Shown here piece after piece: positions 1 through 5,654 of a DNA stretch of 5,677 bases (position 1 is its first letter; each line of letters begins with the position of its first letter). The DNA is from WHSM01 sp050701635 (GTDB taxonomy: Bacteria; Actinomycetota; Actinomycetes; Mycobacteriales; Micromonosporaceae). The stretch is from the NCBI GenBank assembly GCA_050701635.1, contig JBOGDF010000347.1, forward strand, positions 1 to 5,677. Direction: 5' to 3'. The notes under the pieces were generated by a model, which was not told the origin of the DNA, ran no database searches, and saw only the letters and a program-made list of their open reading frames with translations. The position numbers were made by a program, and so were the translations under genes.

Positions 1-278
1 TGGCGGCGCTGCGGGCCCGCGCCGACGAGCTGGTCGGCGGGGAGCTGCGGCGGCTGCGGCAGCGGCGGCCGGAGCTCACCGACACCCAGCGGGCCGAGGT
101 GGCGCACACCGTACACAGGATCGTGCAGCGGTTGCTGCACCAGCCGAGCGTACGGGTGCGCGAGCTGGCCAACGAGCCCGGCGGCACCCGGTACGCCCAG
201 GCGCTGCGGGAGCTGTTCGGGCTGGACATGGACGCCACCACCGAGGCGCTGTCCGTGGATCCGGTGGAGGACCAGTGA
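1..278 (+). CDS. hemA: Glutamyl-tRNA reductase, C-terminal fragment (partial)
   Basis: The open frame enters from the left edge (first whole codon at position 3), gives 91 residues and ends at TGA 276-278. The visible part is helical and charged, and matches the C-terminal dimerisation domain of glutamyl-tRNA reductase: a Glu/Arg-rich helix, then VRELANEPGGTRYAQALREL and FGLD near the end. The enzyme makes glutamate-1-semialdehyde from glutamyl-tRNA with NADPH, the first committed step of the C5 route to tetrapyrroles, in the cytoplasm. The catalytic cysteine and NADPH domains lie upstream of the window and cannot be checked. Its stop overlaps the hemC start by 4 bp (GTGA), so the two genes are very likely co-transcribed and translationally coupled. 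The identification rests on the C-terminal motif plus the hemC-hemD-hemB context. A promoter, and any Rex-type redox control known for some actinobacterial hem operons, would be outside the window. Confidence 0.88.
   Translation, partial: AALRARADELVGGELRRLRQRRPELTDTQRAEVAHTVHRIVQRLLHQPSVRVRELANEPGGTRYAQALRELFGLDMDATTEALSVDPVEDQ
266..270 (+). promoter_or_regulatory. Shine-Dalgarno site of hemC
   Basis: GGAGG lies 4 nt before the GTG at 275, inside the last codons of hemA. It supports GTG as the hemC start: the protein then begins MSTSLRLGTRGSALA, which is where the family normally starts. Confidence 0.75.
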
Positions 279-1189
279 GCACAAGCCTGCGGCTGGGCAC
301 CCGCGGCAGCGCGTTGGCGATGGCACAGGCCACCGACGTGGCGACCCTGGTCGAGAAGGCCACCGGCCGTACGGTCGAGCTGGTCGAGATCGTCACCACC
401 GGCGACCGGTCGTCCGCGCCGGTGGCGCAGCTCGGCGTCGGCGTGTTCGTCTCCGCGCTGCGCGACGCGCTGCTGGCCGGCGAGATCGACATCGCGGTGC
501 ACTCGTACAAGGACCTGCCGACCGCGCCCGCCGACGGGCTGACGATCATCGCGGTGCCGGAGCGGGCAGACCCGCGGGACGCGCTGATCGCCCGCGACGG
601 GCTCGCGCTCGCTTCGCTGCCGTCCGGTGCCCGTGTCGGCACCGGCGCGCCCCGCAGGATCGCCCAGCTGTACGCCCTCGGGTACGGCCTGGAGTGCGTA
701 CCGCTGCGGGGCAACGTCGACACCCGGCTCCGCAAGGTTGCCGACGGGTCGCTGGACGCGGTGGTGTTGGCGGCCGCCGGGCTGGCCCGGCTGGGGCGCA
801 GCGACGAGGTCACCGAGCTGCTGGACCCGATGCTGATGCTGCCGGCCCCGGCCCAGGGCGCGCTGGCGGTGGAGATCCGCTCCGACGACGCGGCGCTGGC
901 CGAGAGCCTCGCCGCCATCGACCACCCGGCCACCCACGCCGCGGTACGCGCCGAGCGAGCCCTGCTCGCCGCGCTGGAAGCCGGCTGCAGCGCCCCTGTG
1001 GGCGCCCTGGCCGAGGTAACCGAAGACCAGGAAATTTACCTGCGCGGTGCCGTGATAGCGGCGGACGGCTCGCACGCCGTACGCCTGTCCGACACCGGTA
1101 CGCCCTCCGACGCCGAAGCGATCGGCAGGCGGCTCGCCGCCACGCTGCTCGACGCCGGCGCGGATTCACTGTTGGGGAGTAACGAATGA
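275..1189 (+). CDS. hemC: Hydroxymethylbilane synthase (porphobilinogen deaminase)
   Basis: This enzyme joins four porphobilinogen molecules into the linear tetrapyrrole hydroxymethylbilane in the cytoplasm, using a covalently bound dipyrromethane cofactor. The 304 residues match the usual length of about 300-315. Family motifs appear in order: GTRGSALAMAQ (residues 8-18), HSYKDLPTAP (76-85) with the catalytic aspartate D80, VGTGAPRRIAQL (121-132), RGNVDTRLRK (145-154) with the substrate-binding arginines, and LEAGCSAPVGA (234-244) with C238, the cysteine that carries the cofactor. All key residues are present, so it should be active. The start is GTG at 275, backed by GGAGG 4 nt upstream and a 4-bp overlap with hemA. 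Its stop overlaps the hemD start as ATGA. Around residues 246-256 the codons turn briefly AT-richer than their neighbours, in the variable third domain; this looks like normal variation. Confidence 0.97.
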   Translation: MSTSLRLGTRGSALAMAQATDVATLVEKATGRTVELVEIVTTGDRSSAPVAQLGVGVFVSALRDALLAGEIDIAVHSYKDLPTAPADGLTIIAVPERADPRDALIARDGLALASLPSGARVGTGAPRRIAQLYALGYGLECVPLRGNVDTRLRKVADGSLDAVVLAAAGLARLGRSDEVTELLDPMLMLPAPAQGALAVEIRSDDAALAESLAAIDHPATHAAVRAERALLAALEAGCSAPVGALAEVTEDQEIYLRGAVIAADGSHAVRLSDTGTPSDAEAIGRRLAATLLDAGADSLLGSNE

Positions 1190-2763
1190 CCCGTCGTAAG
1201 GCCGTCGGCCGGATCAGCTTCATCGGTGCCGGTCCGGGAGACCCGACCCTGCTCACCAGCCGGGGGTACGAGGCGATCGCCGCCGCGGACCGGTTGGTGC
1301 ACGATCGCACGCTCCCGGCGCCGCTGCTGGACGCCGCCCGGGACGCCGCCCCGGAGCAGGCCGAATTCGAACCCGCCGAAGGCGCGCCCGGCGACATCGC
1401 CAAGGTGCTGCTGTCCGCGGCCCGCTCCGGGCTGCACGCGGTGCGCCTGATCGCGGGTGACGTGTACAGCTTCGGGTCGGTGGTGAAAGAGGTGCAGGCG
1501 GTCGCGCGTACCGCGGTGCCCTTCGAGGTGGTGCCGGGGGTGAGCCACGCCGGCGCGGTGACCAGCTACGCCGGGATGCCGCTGAGTGGGGTACGGATCG
1601 AGGTCACCGCCGAGGACCTGGTCGAGCTGGACTTCGAGGGGCTGGCCGGCGCGGTGCAGCACTCGGGCCTCACGGTCACCGTCGACTCCGGCGGCCTGGG
1701 CACCGTACGCGACGCGCTGCTCGCCGCGGGGGTCGCCGCCGGTACGCCGATCGCGATCACCGGGGACGGCACCGGGGACACCCAGTACACCATCAGCTCC
1801 ACTGTGGACAGTTTCGTGGAGGCGGCGCTCGGATTCGCCGGCCGGGTGGTGGTCACCGTCGGCTCCGGCGTCAACCTGAAGCCGAAGCTGGGCTGGTGGG
1901 AGAACCGCCCGCTGTACGGCTGGAAGGTGCTGGTGCCGCGTACCAAGGAACAGGCCGGTGCGATGAGCGCCCGGCTGCGGGTGCACGGCGCGATCGCCAG
2001 CGAGGTGCCGACCATCGCGGTGGAGCCGCCGCGTACCCCGGCCCAGATGGAGCGGGCGATCAAGGGCCTGGTCGACGGCCGGTACGCCTGGGTCGTCTTC
2101 ACCTCCACCAACGCGGTACGCGCGGTCTGGGAGAAGTTCACCGAGCACGGCCTGGACGCCCGGCACTTCGGCGGCGTCAAGATCGCCTGCATCGGCGAGG
2201 CCACCGCCTCGGCGGTACGTGCCTTCGGGATCCAGCCCGAGCTGGTGCCGAGCGGCGAACAGTCCAGCGAGGGGCTGCTTGCCGACTTCGCGCCGCACGA
2301 CGGGGTGCTCGACCCGGTGAGCCGGGTGCTGCTGCCGCGCGCCGACATCGCCACCGAGACCCTGGCCGCCGGGCTCACGACCAAGGGCTGGGAGGTCGAC
2401 GACGTCACGGCGTACCGCACCGTACGCGCCGCCCCGCCGCCGGCCGAGATCCGCGACGCCATCAAGAGCGGTGGCTTCGACTCTGTGCTCTTCACCTCGT
2501 CGTCGACGGTAAGGAACCTGGTCGGGATCGCGGGCAAGCCGCACGCCCGTACTGTGGTGGCCTGCATCGGGCCGAAGACGGCGGAGACGGCGCGGGAGTT
2601 CGGGCTGCGGGTCGACGTACAGCCCGAGCACGCGAGCGTGCCAGACTTGGTCGAGGCGGTCGCGGCGTACGCCGTCGAGCTGCGCGAGAAGCTGGCGGAG
2701 ATGCCGCCCAAGCAGCGCCGCGGCTCCAAGGTGCAGGGCCCGACAGCACTGCGTTTCAGGTAG
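1186..2763 (+). CDS. hemD: Fused CobA-like methyltransferase / uroporphyrinogen-III synthase
   Basis: A 525-residue two-domain protein. Residues about 8-240 form a tetrapyrrole methylase (CobA/SUMT) fold: GAGPGD at 14-19, RLIAGDVYSFG at 87-97, VPGVSHA at 116-122 and YAGMPL at 128-133. Residues about 246-500 form uroporphyrinogen-III synthase, with two similar half-domains: WKVLVPRTKEQA (246-257), WVVFTSTNAV (302-311), ACIGEATA (334-341), VDDVTAYRT (404-412, with the conserved Tyr410), SVLFTSSSTV (433-442) and ACIGPKTAETA (459-469). The second domain inverts ring D and closes hydroxymethylbilane to uroporphyrinogen III. The first domain would make precorrin-2 for sirohaem or cobalamin, but its SAM-site motif departs from the usual RLKGGDPFVFGRG form, as in other actinobacterial fusions known to me, so methyltransferase activity is uncertain. 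ATG 1186 overlaps hemC by 4 bp, and GGGGAG at 1174-1179 serves as its ribosome binding site. The C-terminal tail of about 25 residues is basic and low in complexity. A 13-bp tandem repeat covers the TAG stop. Confidence 0.93.
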   Translation: MTRRKAVGRISFIGAGPGDPTLLTSRGYEAIAAADRLVHDRTLPAPLLDAARDAAPEQAEFEPAEGAPGDIAKVLLSAARSGLHAVRLIAGDVYSFGSVVKEVQAVARTAVPFEVVPGVSHAGAVTSYAGMPLSGVRIEVTAEDLVELDFEGLAGAVQHSGLTVTVDSGGLGTVRDALLAAGVAAGTPIAITGDGTGDTQYTISSTVDSFVEAALGFAGRVVVTVGSGVNLKPKLGWWENRPLYGWKVLVPRTKEQAGAMSARLRVHGAIASEVPTIAVEPPRTPAQMERAIKGLVDGRYAWVVFTSTNAVRAVWEKFTEHGLDARHFGGVKIACIGEATASAVRAFGIQPELVPSGEQSSEGLLADFAPHDGVLDPVSRVLLPRADIATETLAAGLTTKGWEVDDVTAYRTVRAAPPPAEIRDAIKSGGFDSVLFTSSSTVRNLVGIAGKPHARTVVACIGPKTAETAREFGLRVDVQPEHASVPDLVEAVAAYAVELREKLAEMPPKQRRGSKVQGPTALRFR

Positions 2764-2777
2764 CCGTTTCAGGTAGC
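2752..2777 (+). repeat. 13-bp perfect tandem duplication over the hemD stop codon
   Basis: CGTTTCAGGTAGC occurs twice head to tail, at 2752-2764 and 2765-2777. The first copy encodes the last residues and the TAG of hemD. The second is non-coding and lies 25 nt before the hemB start. A partial third match (GGTTTC) follows at 2782-2787. It looks like a recent slippage or recombination duplication; no function is evident. Confidence 0.9.
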
Positions 2778-2790
2778 ACAGCGGTTTCGT

Positions 2791-2796
2791 GAGGAG
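2791..2796 (+). promoter_or_regulatory. Shine-Dalgarno site of hemB
   Basis: GAGGAG ends 6 nt before ATG 2803 and supports that start. hemB has its own ribosome binding site in the 39-bp gap, so it is not coupled to hemD by overlap as the three upstream genes are to each other. Confidence 0.75.
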
Positions 2797-2802
2797 AAAG
2801 GC

Positions 2803-3786
2803 ATGACCTTTCCGGCGGTACGGCCCCGGCGGCTGCGCCGGAGCGCGGCGCTGCGGCGGCTGGTCGAGGAGACCCGCGTACACCCGGCTGATCTGGTGTT
2901 GCCGATGTTCGTGCGGGAGGGGCTCACCGAGCCGCGCGAGGTGACCAGCCTGCCCGGCGTGATGCAGCATTCGCGGGAGTCGCTGCGGAAGGCGGCGACC
3001 GAGGCGGTGGCGGCCGGCGTCGGTGGGCTGATGATCTTCGGCGTGCCGGCGCGCCGGGACGCGGTCGGCTCCGGCGGCACCGACCCGGACGGCATCCTGA
3101 ACGTGGCACTGCGCGACCTGTCGTCCGAGCTGGGCGACGCCACGGTGCTGATGAGCGACCTGTGCCTGGACGAATTCACCGACCACGGCCACTGCGGTGT
3201 GCTCGCGCCCGACGGCACCGTCGACAACGACAAAACCCTGCAGCGGTACGCCGAGATGGCGGTCGCCCAGGCCTCGGCCGGCGCGCACGTGCTCGGCCCC
3301 AGCGGGATGATGGACGGTCAGGTCGGCGCGGTGCGCGCGGCGCTGGACGAGGCCGGGTTCACCGACACGTCGCTGCTGGCGTACTCCGCGAAGTACGCCT
3401 CGGCGTTCTACGGCCCGTTCCGCGAGGCGGTGGAGTCGACGCTGCAGGGCGACAGGAAGACGTACCAGCAGGATCCGCCAAACCTGACCGAGGCGCTGCG
3501 CGAGGTCTCGCTCGACCTCGCCGAAGGCGCCGACCTGGTGATGGTGAAGCCGGCCGGCCCGTACCTGGATGTGATCCGGGCGGTACGCGAAGCCGTCGAC
3601 GTTCCGGTCGCGGCGTACCAGGTCTCCGGGGAGTACGCGATGCTGGAAGCCGCCGCCGCGAACGGCTGGGTGGACCGGGAGCGCGCGATCCTGGAGTCGC
3701 TGACGTCGATCCGCCGTGCCGGCGCGCAGATCATCCTGACGTACTGGGCGGTCGAGGTCGCCCGTACGCTGCGCCAGCGTTTCTGA
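2803..3786 (+). CDS. hemB: Porphobilinogen synthase (delta-aminolevulinic acid dehydratase)
   Basis: This cytoplasmic enzyme condenses two 5-aminolevulinate molecules into porphobilinogen, the substrate of HemC. At 327 residues it has the family length of about 320-340. The two Schiff-base lysines are present: K197 in SAKYASAFYGPFREA and K249 in VMVKPAGPYLD. Substrate-side arginines are visible at R207 and R218. The metal-site loop reads SDLCLDEFTDHGHCG (residues 118-132), giving Cys121, Asp123 and Cys131. That is a mix between the three-cysteine zinc type and the aspartate-rich magnesium type. The NLTEALREVSLDLAEGAD stretch (227-244) is the usual family segment before the second lysine. The start has a good ribosome binding site, and the N-terminus (RPRRLRRSAALRRLVEET) is typical. 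It follows hemD by 39 bp with no visible terminator between them, so it is probably part of the same transcript. Confidence 0.97.
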   Translation: MTFPAVRPRRLRRSAALRRLVEETRVHPADLVLPMFVREGLTEPREVTSLPGVMQHSRESLRKAATEAVAAGVGGLMIFGVPARRDAVGSGGTDPDGILNVALRDLSSELGDATVLMSDLCLDEFTDHGHCGVLAPDGTVDNDKTLQRYAEMAVAQASAGAHVLGPSGMMDGQVGAVRAALDEAGFTDTSLLAYSAKYASAFYGPFREAVESTLQGDRKTYQQDPPNLTEALREVSLDLAEGADLVMVKPAGPYLDVIRAVREAVDVPVAAYQVSGEYAMLEAAAANGWVDRERAILESLTSIRRAGAQIILTYWAVEVARTLRQRF

Positions 3787-3796
3787 GCCGTCCGAC

Positions 3797-3801
3797 AGGA
3801 G
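3797..3801 (+). promoter_or_regulatory. Shine-Dalgarno site of the disrupted reductase gene
   Basis: AGGAG ends 6 nt before ATG 3808. Its intact state shows that 3808 was the original start of the gene and argues against the later in-frame ATG at 3898, which has no such site. Confidence 0.7.
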
Positions 3802-3807
3802 ACTTCC

Positions 3808-4350
3808 ATGGGCAAGATCGCAGCCAACTTCTTCATGTCGCTCGACGGCGTCGTGGAGGCGCCGGACAAGTGGCACTTCCCGTAATTCAACGACCAGATG
3901 GGCGCCGCGATCGGCGCGGTGTCCGACAGCCAGGGGTTCCTGATGGGCCGCAAGCTGTACGACGAGTGGTCGGCGTACTGGCCGGAGCAGGGCGACGACG
4001 TGCCGTTCGCCTCGCACATCAACAACGTCCCTAAGTACGTGGTGTCGAGCAGCTTGCAGACCGCCGACTGGAACAACACCACTGTGATCAGCGGCGACGT
4101 CGCCGCGCAGGTGCGCAAGCTCAAGGAGAGCACCGACGGCAGCATCGAGATGTCGGGCAGCGCCACCACGGTGCGCTGGCTGCTCTCCGAAGGGCTGCTG
4201 GACGAGCTGCGGCTCATGGTGCACCCGATCCTGGTCGGCCACGGGCAGCGGGTGTTCGAAGACCCGTCGACCCAGCCGCTGCGGCTGGTGAGCCAGGAGA
4301 CCTTCGACACCGGCGTGCTCAACCTGACGTACGTCCCCGACTCGCAGTGA
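3808..4350 (+). pseudogene. RibD-C / dihydrofolate-reductase-like protein, interrupted by an in-frame TAA
   Basis: Read from ATG 3808 the frame has 180 codons ending at TGA 4348-4350, but codon 26 is TAA (3883-3885). The residues on both sides fit one protein of the dihydrofolate reductase family (RibD C-terminal domain): KIAANFFMSLDGVVEAP (3-19) is the first strand and substrate loop, FLMGRKLYDEW (45-55) the next conserved segment, SGSATTVRWLL (116-126) the nucleotide-binding turn, and DELRLMVHPILVGHGQRVF (132-150) the closing motif. Relatives I recall have an aromatic Tyr at the stop position (WHFPYFN), so one C-to-A change of TAC explains it. The rest of the frame shows no further damage, which suggests a recent mutation, a sequencing error or, less likely, readthrough. 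Restart at ATG 3898 would give 150 residues but lose the SLDG segment, and that ATG has no ribosome binding site. It starts 21 bp after hemB and may share its transcript. The substrate of these small proteins is generally unknown. Confidence 0.8.
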
Positions 4351-4385
4351 TCTCTCCGCGCGGGTCGAGCCGGTCGGCCCGGCCC

Positions 4386-4426
4386 CGCGGCGCGCGTAGG
4401 CTCGGCCGAGTAACCGCCGCGCCGCG
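4386..4426 (+). promoter_or_regulatory. Intergenic inverted repeats and weak promoter candidate upstream of the SDR gene
   Basis: The 90-bp gap before the SDR gene holds a 9-bp inverted repeat (CGCGGCGCG at 4386-4394, CGCGCCGCG at 4418-4426) enclosing a perfect 10-bp palindrome, CTCGGCCGAG (4401-4410). TAGGCT at 4397-4402 fits an actinobacterial -10 box (TAnnnT) and touches the palindrome, so an operator over a promoter is conceivable. No clear -35 box is seen at the usual distance, and short GC-only repeats arise easily at this composition. Confidence 0.3.
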
Positions 4427-4440
4427 ACGTTGGAGGATCG

Positions 4441-5355
4441 ATGACCCGCTGGACCGCTGCCGACATCCCGCGACTGGACGCCAGGACGGCGGTGGTGACC
4501 GGCGCCAACAGCGGCATCGGGCTGATCGCGGCGCGTGAGCTGGCCCGGGCCGGCGCGCGTACCGTCCTGGCGGTCCGCAACCAGGAGAAGGGCGCCGCCG
4601 CCGCCGACCAGATCCGCGCCGCCGCCCCGGACGCGGACGTCACGGTCGCTGCCCTGGACCTGGCCGACCTTTCCTCGGTACGCGCATTCGCCACCGACCT
4701 GACCGGCGACGTGGACATCCTGGTCAACAACGCCGGCGTGATGGCGATCCCGTACCAGAAGACCGCCGACGGGTTCGAGATGCAGTTCGGCACCAACCAC
4801 CTCGGGCACTTCGCGCTCACCGGCCTGCTGTTACCACGGGTCAAGGATCGGGTGGTGACCATCAGCAGCGGCGCGCACCGCGGCGGCAAGATCAACTTCG
4901 AGGACCTGCAGGGCGAGCGCGGCTACCGCACCTGGGACGCGTACATGCAGTCGAAGCTCGCCAACCTGCTCTTCATGTACGAGCTGCACCGCCGGCTGCA
5001 GGCTGCCGGCTCCCCGCTGCGCTCTGTGGCCGCCCACCCCGGGTACGCCGCCACCAACCTGCAGTCCGTCGGCCCCCGGATGCAGAGCAACTGGCTGCTC
5101 GCCACGGTCAGCGGCGCGTTCATGAAGGTCGGCAACGTGGCGATCGCGCAGTCCGACGAGAAGGGCGCCCTGCCCACCTTGTACGCCGCCACCGCCGACA
5201 TCCCCTCCGGCACGTACGTCGGCCCGGACGGCTGGCTGGAGCTGCGCGGCCACCCCACGACCGTGAAGTCCACCCGCGCCGCCCGCGACCCCGAGACCGC
5301 CCGCCGCCTCTGGGAGGTCTCCGAAAAGCTCACCGGCGTCACGTACGACCTGTAG
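4441..5355 (+). CDS. Short-chain dehydrogenase/reductase (classical SDR, NADP-type)
   Basis: A 304-residue Rossmann-fold oxidoreductase. Motifs in order: TGANSGIG (residues 20-27), the glycine-rich dinucleotide site; LAVRN (43-47), where R46 after the second strand favours NADP(H) over NAD(H); LDLADL (72-77); NNAG (96-99); the active-site Asn119 in NHLGHF; Ser142/Ser143 in TISSGAH; the catalytic pair Tyr168 and Lys172 in YMQSK; and HPG (199-201). All catalytic residues are present. The pattern recalls the retinol-dehydrogenase/protochlorophyllide-reductase-like SDRs common in actinobacteria, but the substrate cannot be read from sequence, and the nearby haem genes do not prove a tetrapyrrole substrate. 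ATG 4441 is preceded by GGAGG (4432-4436), 4 nt away. No signal peptide or membrane segment is visible, so it is probably cytoplasmic. Leu131 is encoded by TTA (4831-4833), a very rare codon here that could make translation depend on the bldA-type tRNA. A strong hairpin follows the stop by 25 bp. Confidence 0.93.
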   Translation: MTRWTAADIPRLDARTAVVTGANSGIGLIAARELARAGARTVLAVRNQEKGAAAADQIRAAAPDADVTVAALDLADLSSVRAFATDLTGDVDILVNNAGVMAIPYQKTADGFEMQFGTNHLGHFALTGLLLPRVKDRVVTISSGAHRGGKINFEDLQGERGYRTWDAYMQSKLANLLFMYELHRRLQAAGSPLRSVAAHPGYAATNLQSVGPRMQSNWLLATVSGAFMKVGNVAIAQSDEKGALPTLYAATADIPSGTYVGPDGWLELRGHPTTVKSTRAARDPETARRLWEVSEKLTGVTYDL

Positions 5356-5380
5356 CCGGTTGGCCGCGAGGAAAAGCGAT

Positions 5381-5404
5381 TGCCGGGGTACGCGTACCCC
5401 GGCA
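5381..5404. terminator. Perfect 24-bp palindrome, probable terminator of the SDR transcript
   Basis: TGCCGGGGTACG (5381-5392) is followed directly by its reverse complement (5393-5404). CGAT at 5377-5380 can extend the stem by pairing with ATCG at 5407-5410 across a 2-nt bulge. The RNA would form a very stable stem of about 10 bp with a 4-nt loop. It lies 25 bp after the SDR stop. There is no T-run on the + strand, which is common for actinobacterial terminators. On the minus strand the hairpin is followed by CGCTTTTCC, so it might work in both directions. As DNA, it could instead be a protein-binding dyad. Confidence 0.65.
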
Positions 5405-5419
5405 TGATCGTCGGCATGT

Positions 5420-5450
5420 CCAGCCACACCGGGCCCCGACCCGGGTACGG
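5420..5450 (+). repeat. Imperfect direct repeat, copy 1
   Basis: The layout is CCAGCCACACCG, 4 nt, CCGACC, then CGGGTACGG. All three blocks recur exactly, in the same order, in the second copy at 5535-5569. Together they make 27 identical bases. Function unknown. Confidence 0.75.
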
Positions 5451-5534
5451 ACTCGAGTTGTCGAAGCAGGTCGCCTGACCTGACGGCGGCGCGAGCTTCG
5501 TACGCCGCGCCGATGCCGTACCGACAGCAAATCA

Positions 5535-5569
5535 CCAGCCACACCGACCGCCGACCGTCACGGGTACGG
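5535..5569 (+). repeat. Imperfect direct repeat, copy 2
   Basis: Same blocks as 5420-5450: CCAGCCACACCG, 4 nt (different bases), CCGACC, then an extra GTCA, then CGGGTACGG. The 4-nt insertion and 4-nt substitution suggest an older duplication or two related binding sites. Sequence outside the blocks does not match the other copy. Confidence 0.75.
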
Positions 5570-5654
5570 CAGGAGCGGTGCGCCGGCGAGGTTGCTTCTT
5601 TCAATCCAGCGCCTTCGCCGCCTCTTGTGCTCGCTCCAGGATGGGCGACGCGGT

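Noticed and set aside
76..933. Minus-strand open frame of 285 codons across hemA and hemC
   Set aside because: The translation is a Ser/Ala/Arg-rich shadow of hemC with no motif, while hemC on the + strand has all its family residues.
3898..4350. Reading the reductase as a 150-residue gene starting at ATG 3898
   Set aside because: There is no Shine-Dalgarno site before 3898, the first strand and SLDG loop would be lost, and a good ribosome binding site exists for ATG 3808. I therefore treat the locus as one interrupted gene.
4369..4383. Hairpin GCCGG-TCGGC-CCGGC as terminator of the hem transcript
   Set aside because: A 5-bp stem without a T-run is easily found by chance at this GC content; too weak to call.
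1036..4809. A 1257-codon open frame on the minus strand, antisense to hemD, hemB, the disrupted reductase and the SDR start
   Set aside because: Those four genes all happen to lie in the same reading frame, and this antisense frame is aligned codon for codon with them. Stops would need sense TTA, CTA or TCA codons, which are very rare at this GC content. The Arg/His/Gly-rich translation resembles no protein.
4441..5355. Calling the SDR a protochlorophyllide reductase linked to the tetrapyrrole operon
   Set aside because: The SDR motifs are shared by very many subfamilies. Nothing else here suggests chlorophyll synthesis, and proximity to hem genes alone does not fix the substrate.
5404..5478. 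Small + strand frame of 24 codons starting at the last base of the 24-bp palindrome
   Set aside because: It has no ribosome binding site, since its upstream sequence is the hairpin itself. It shows no recognisable motif and runs through one of the direct repeats.
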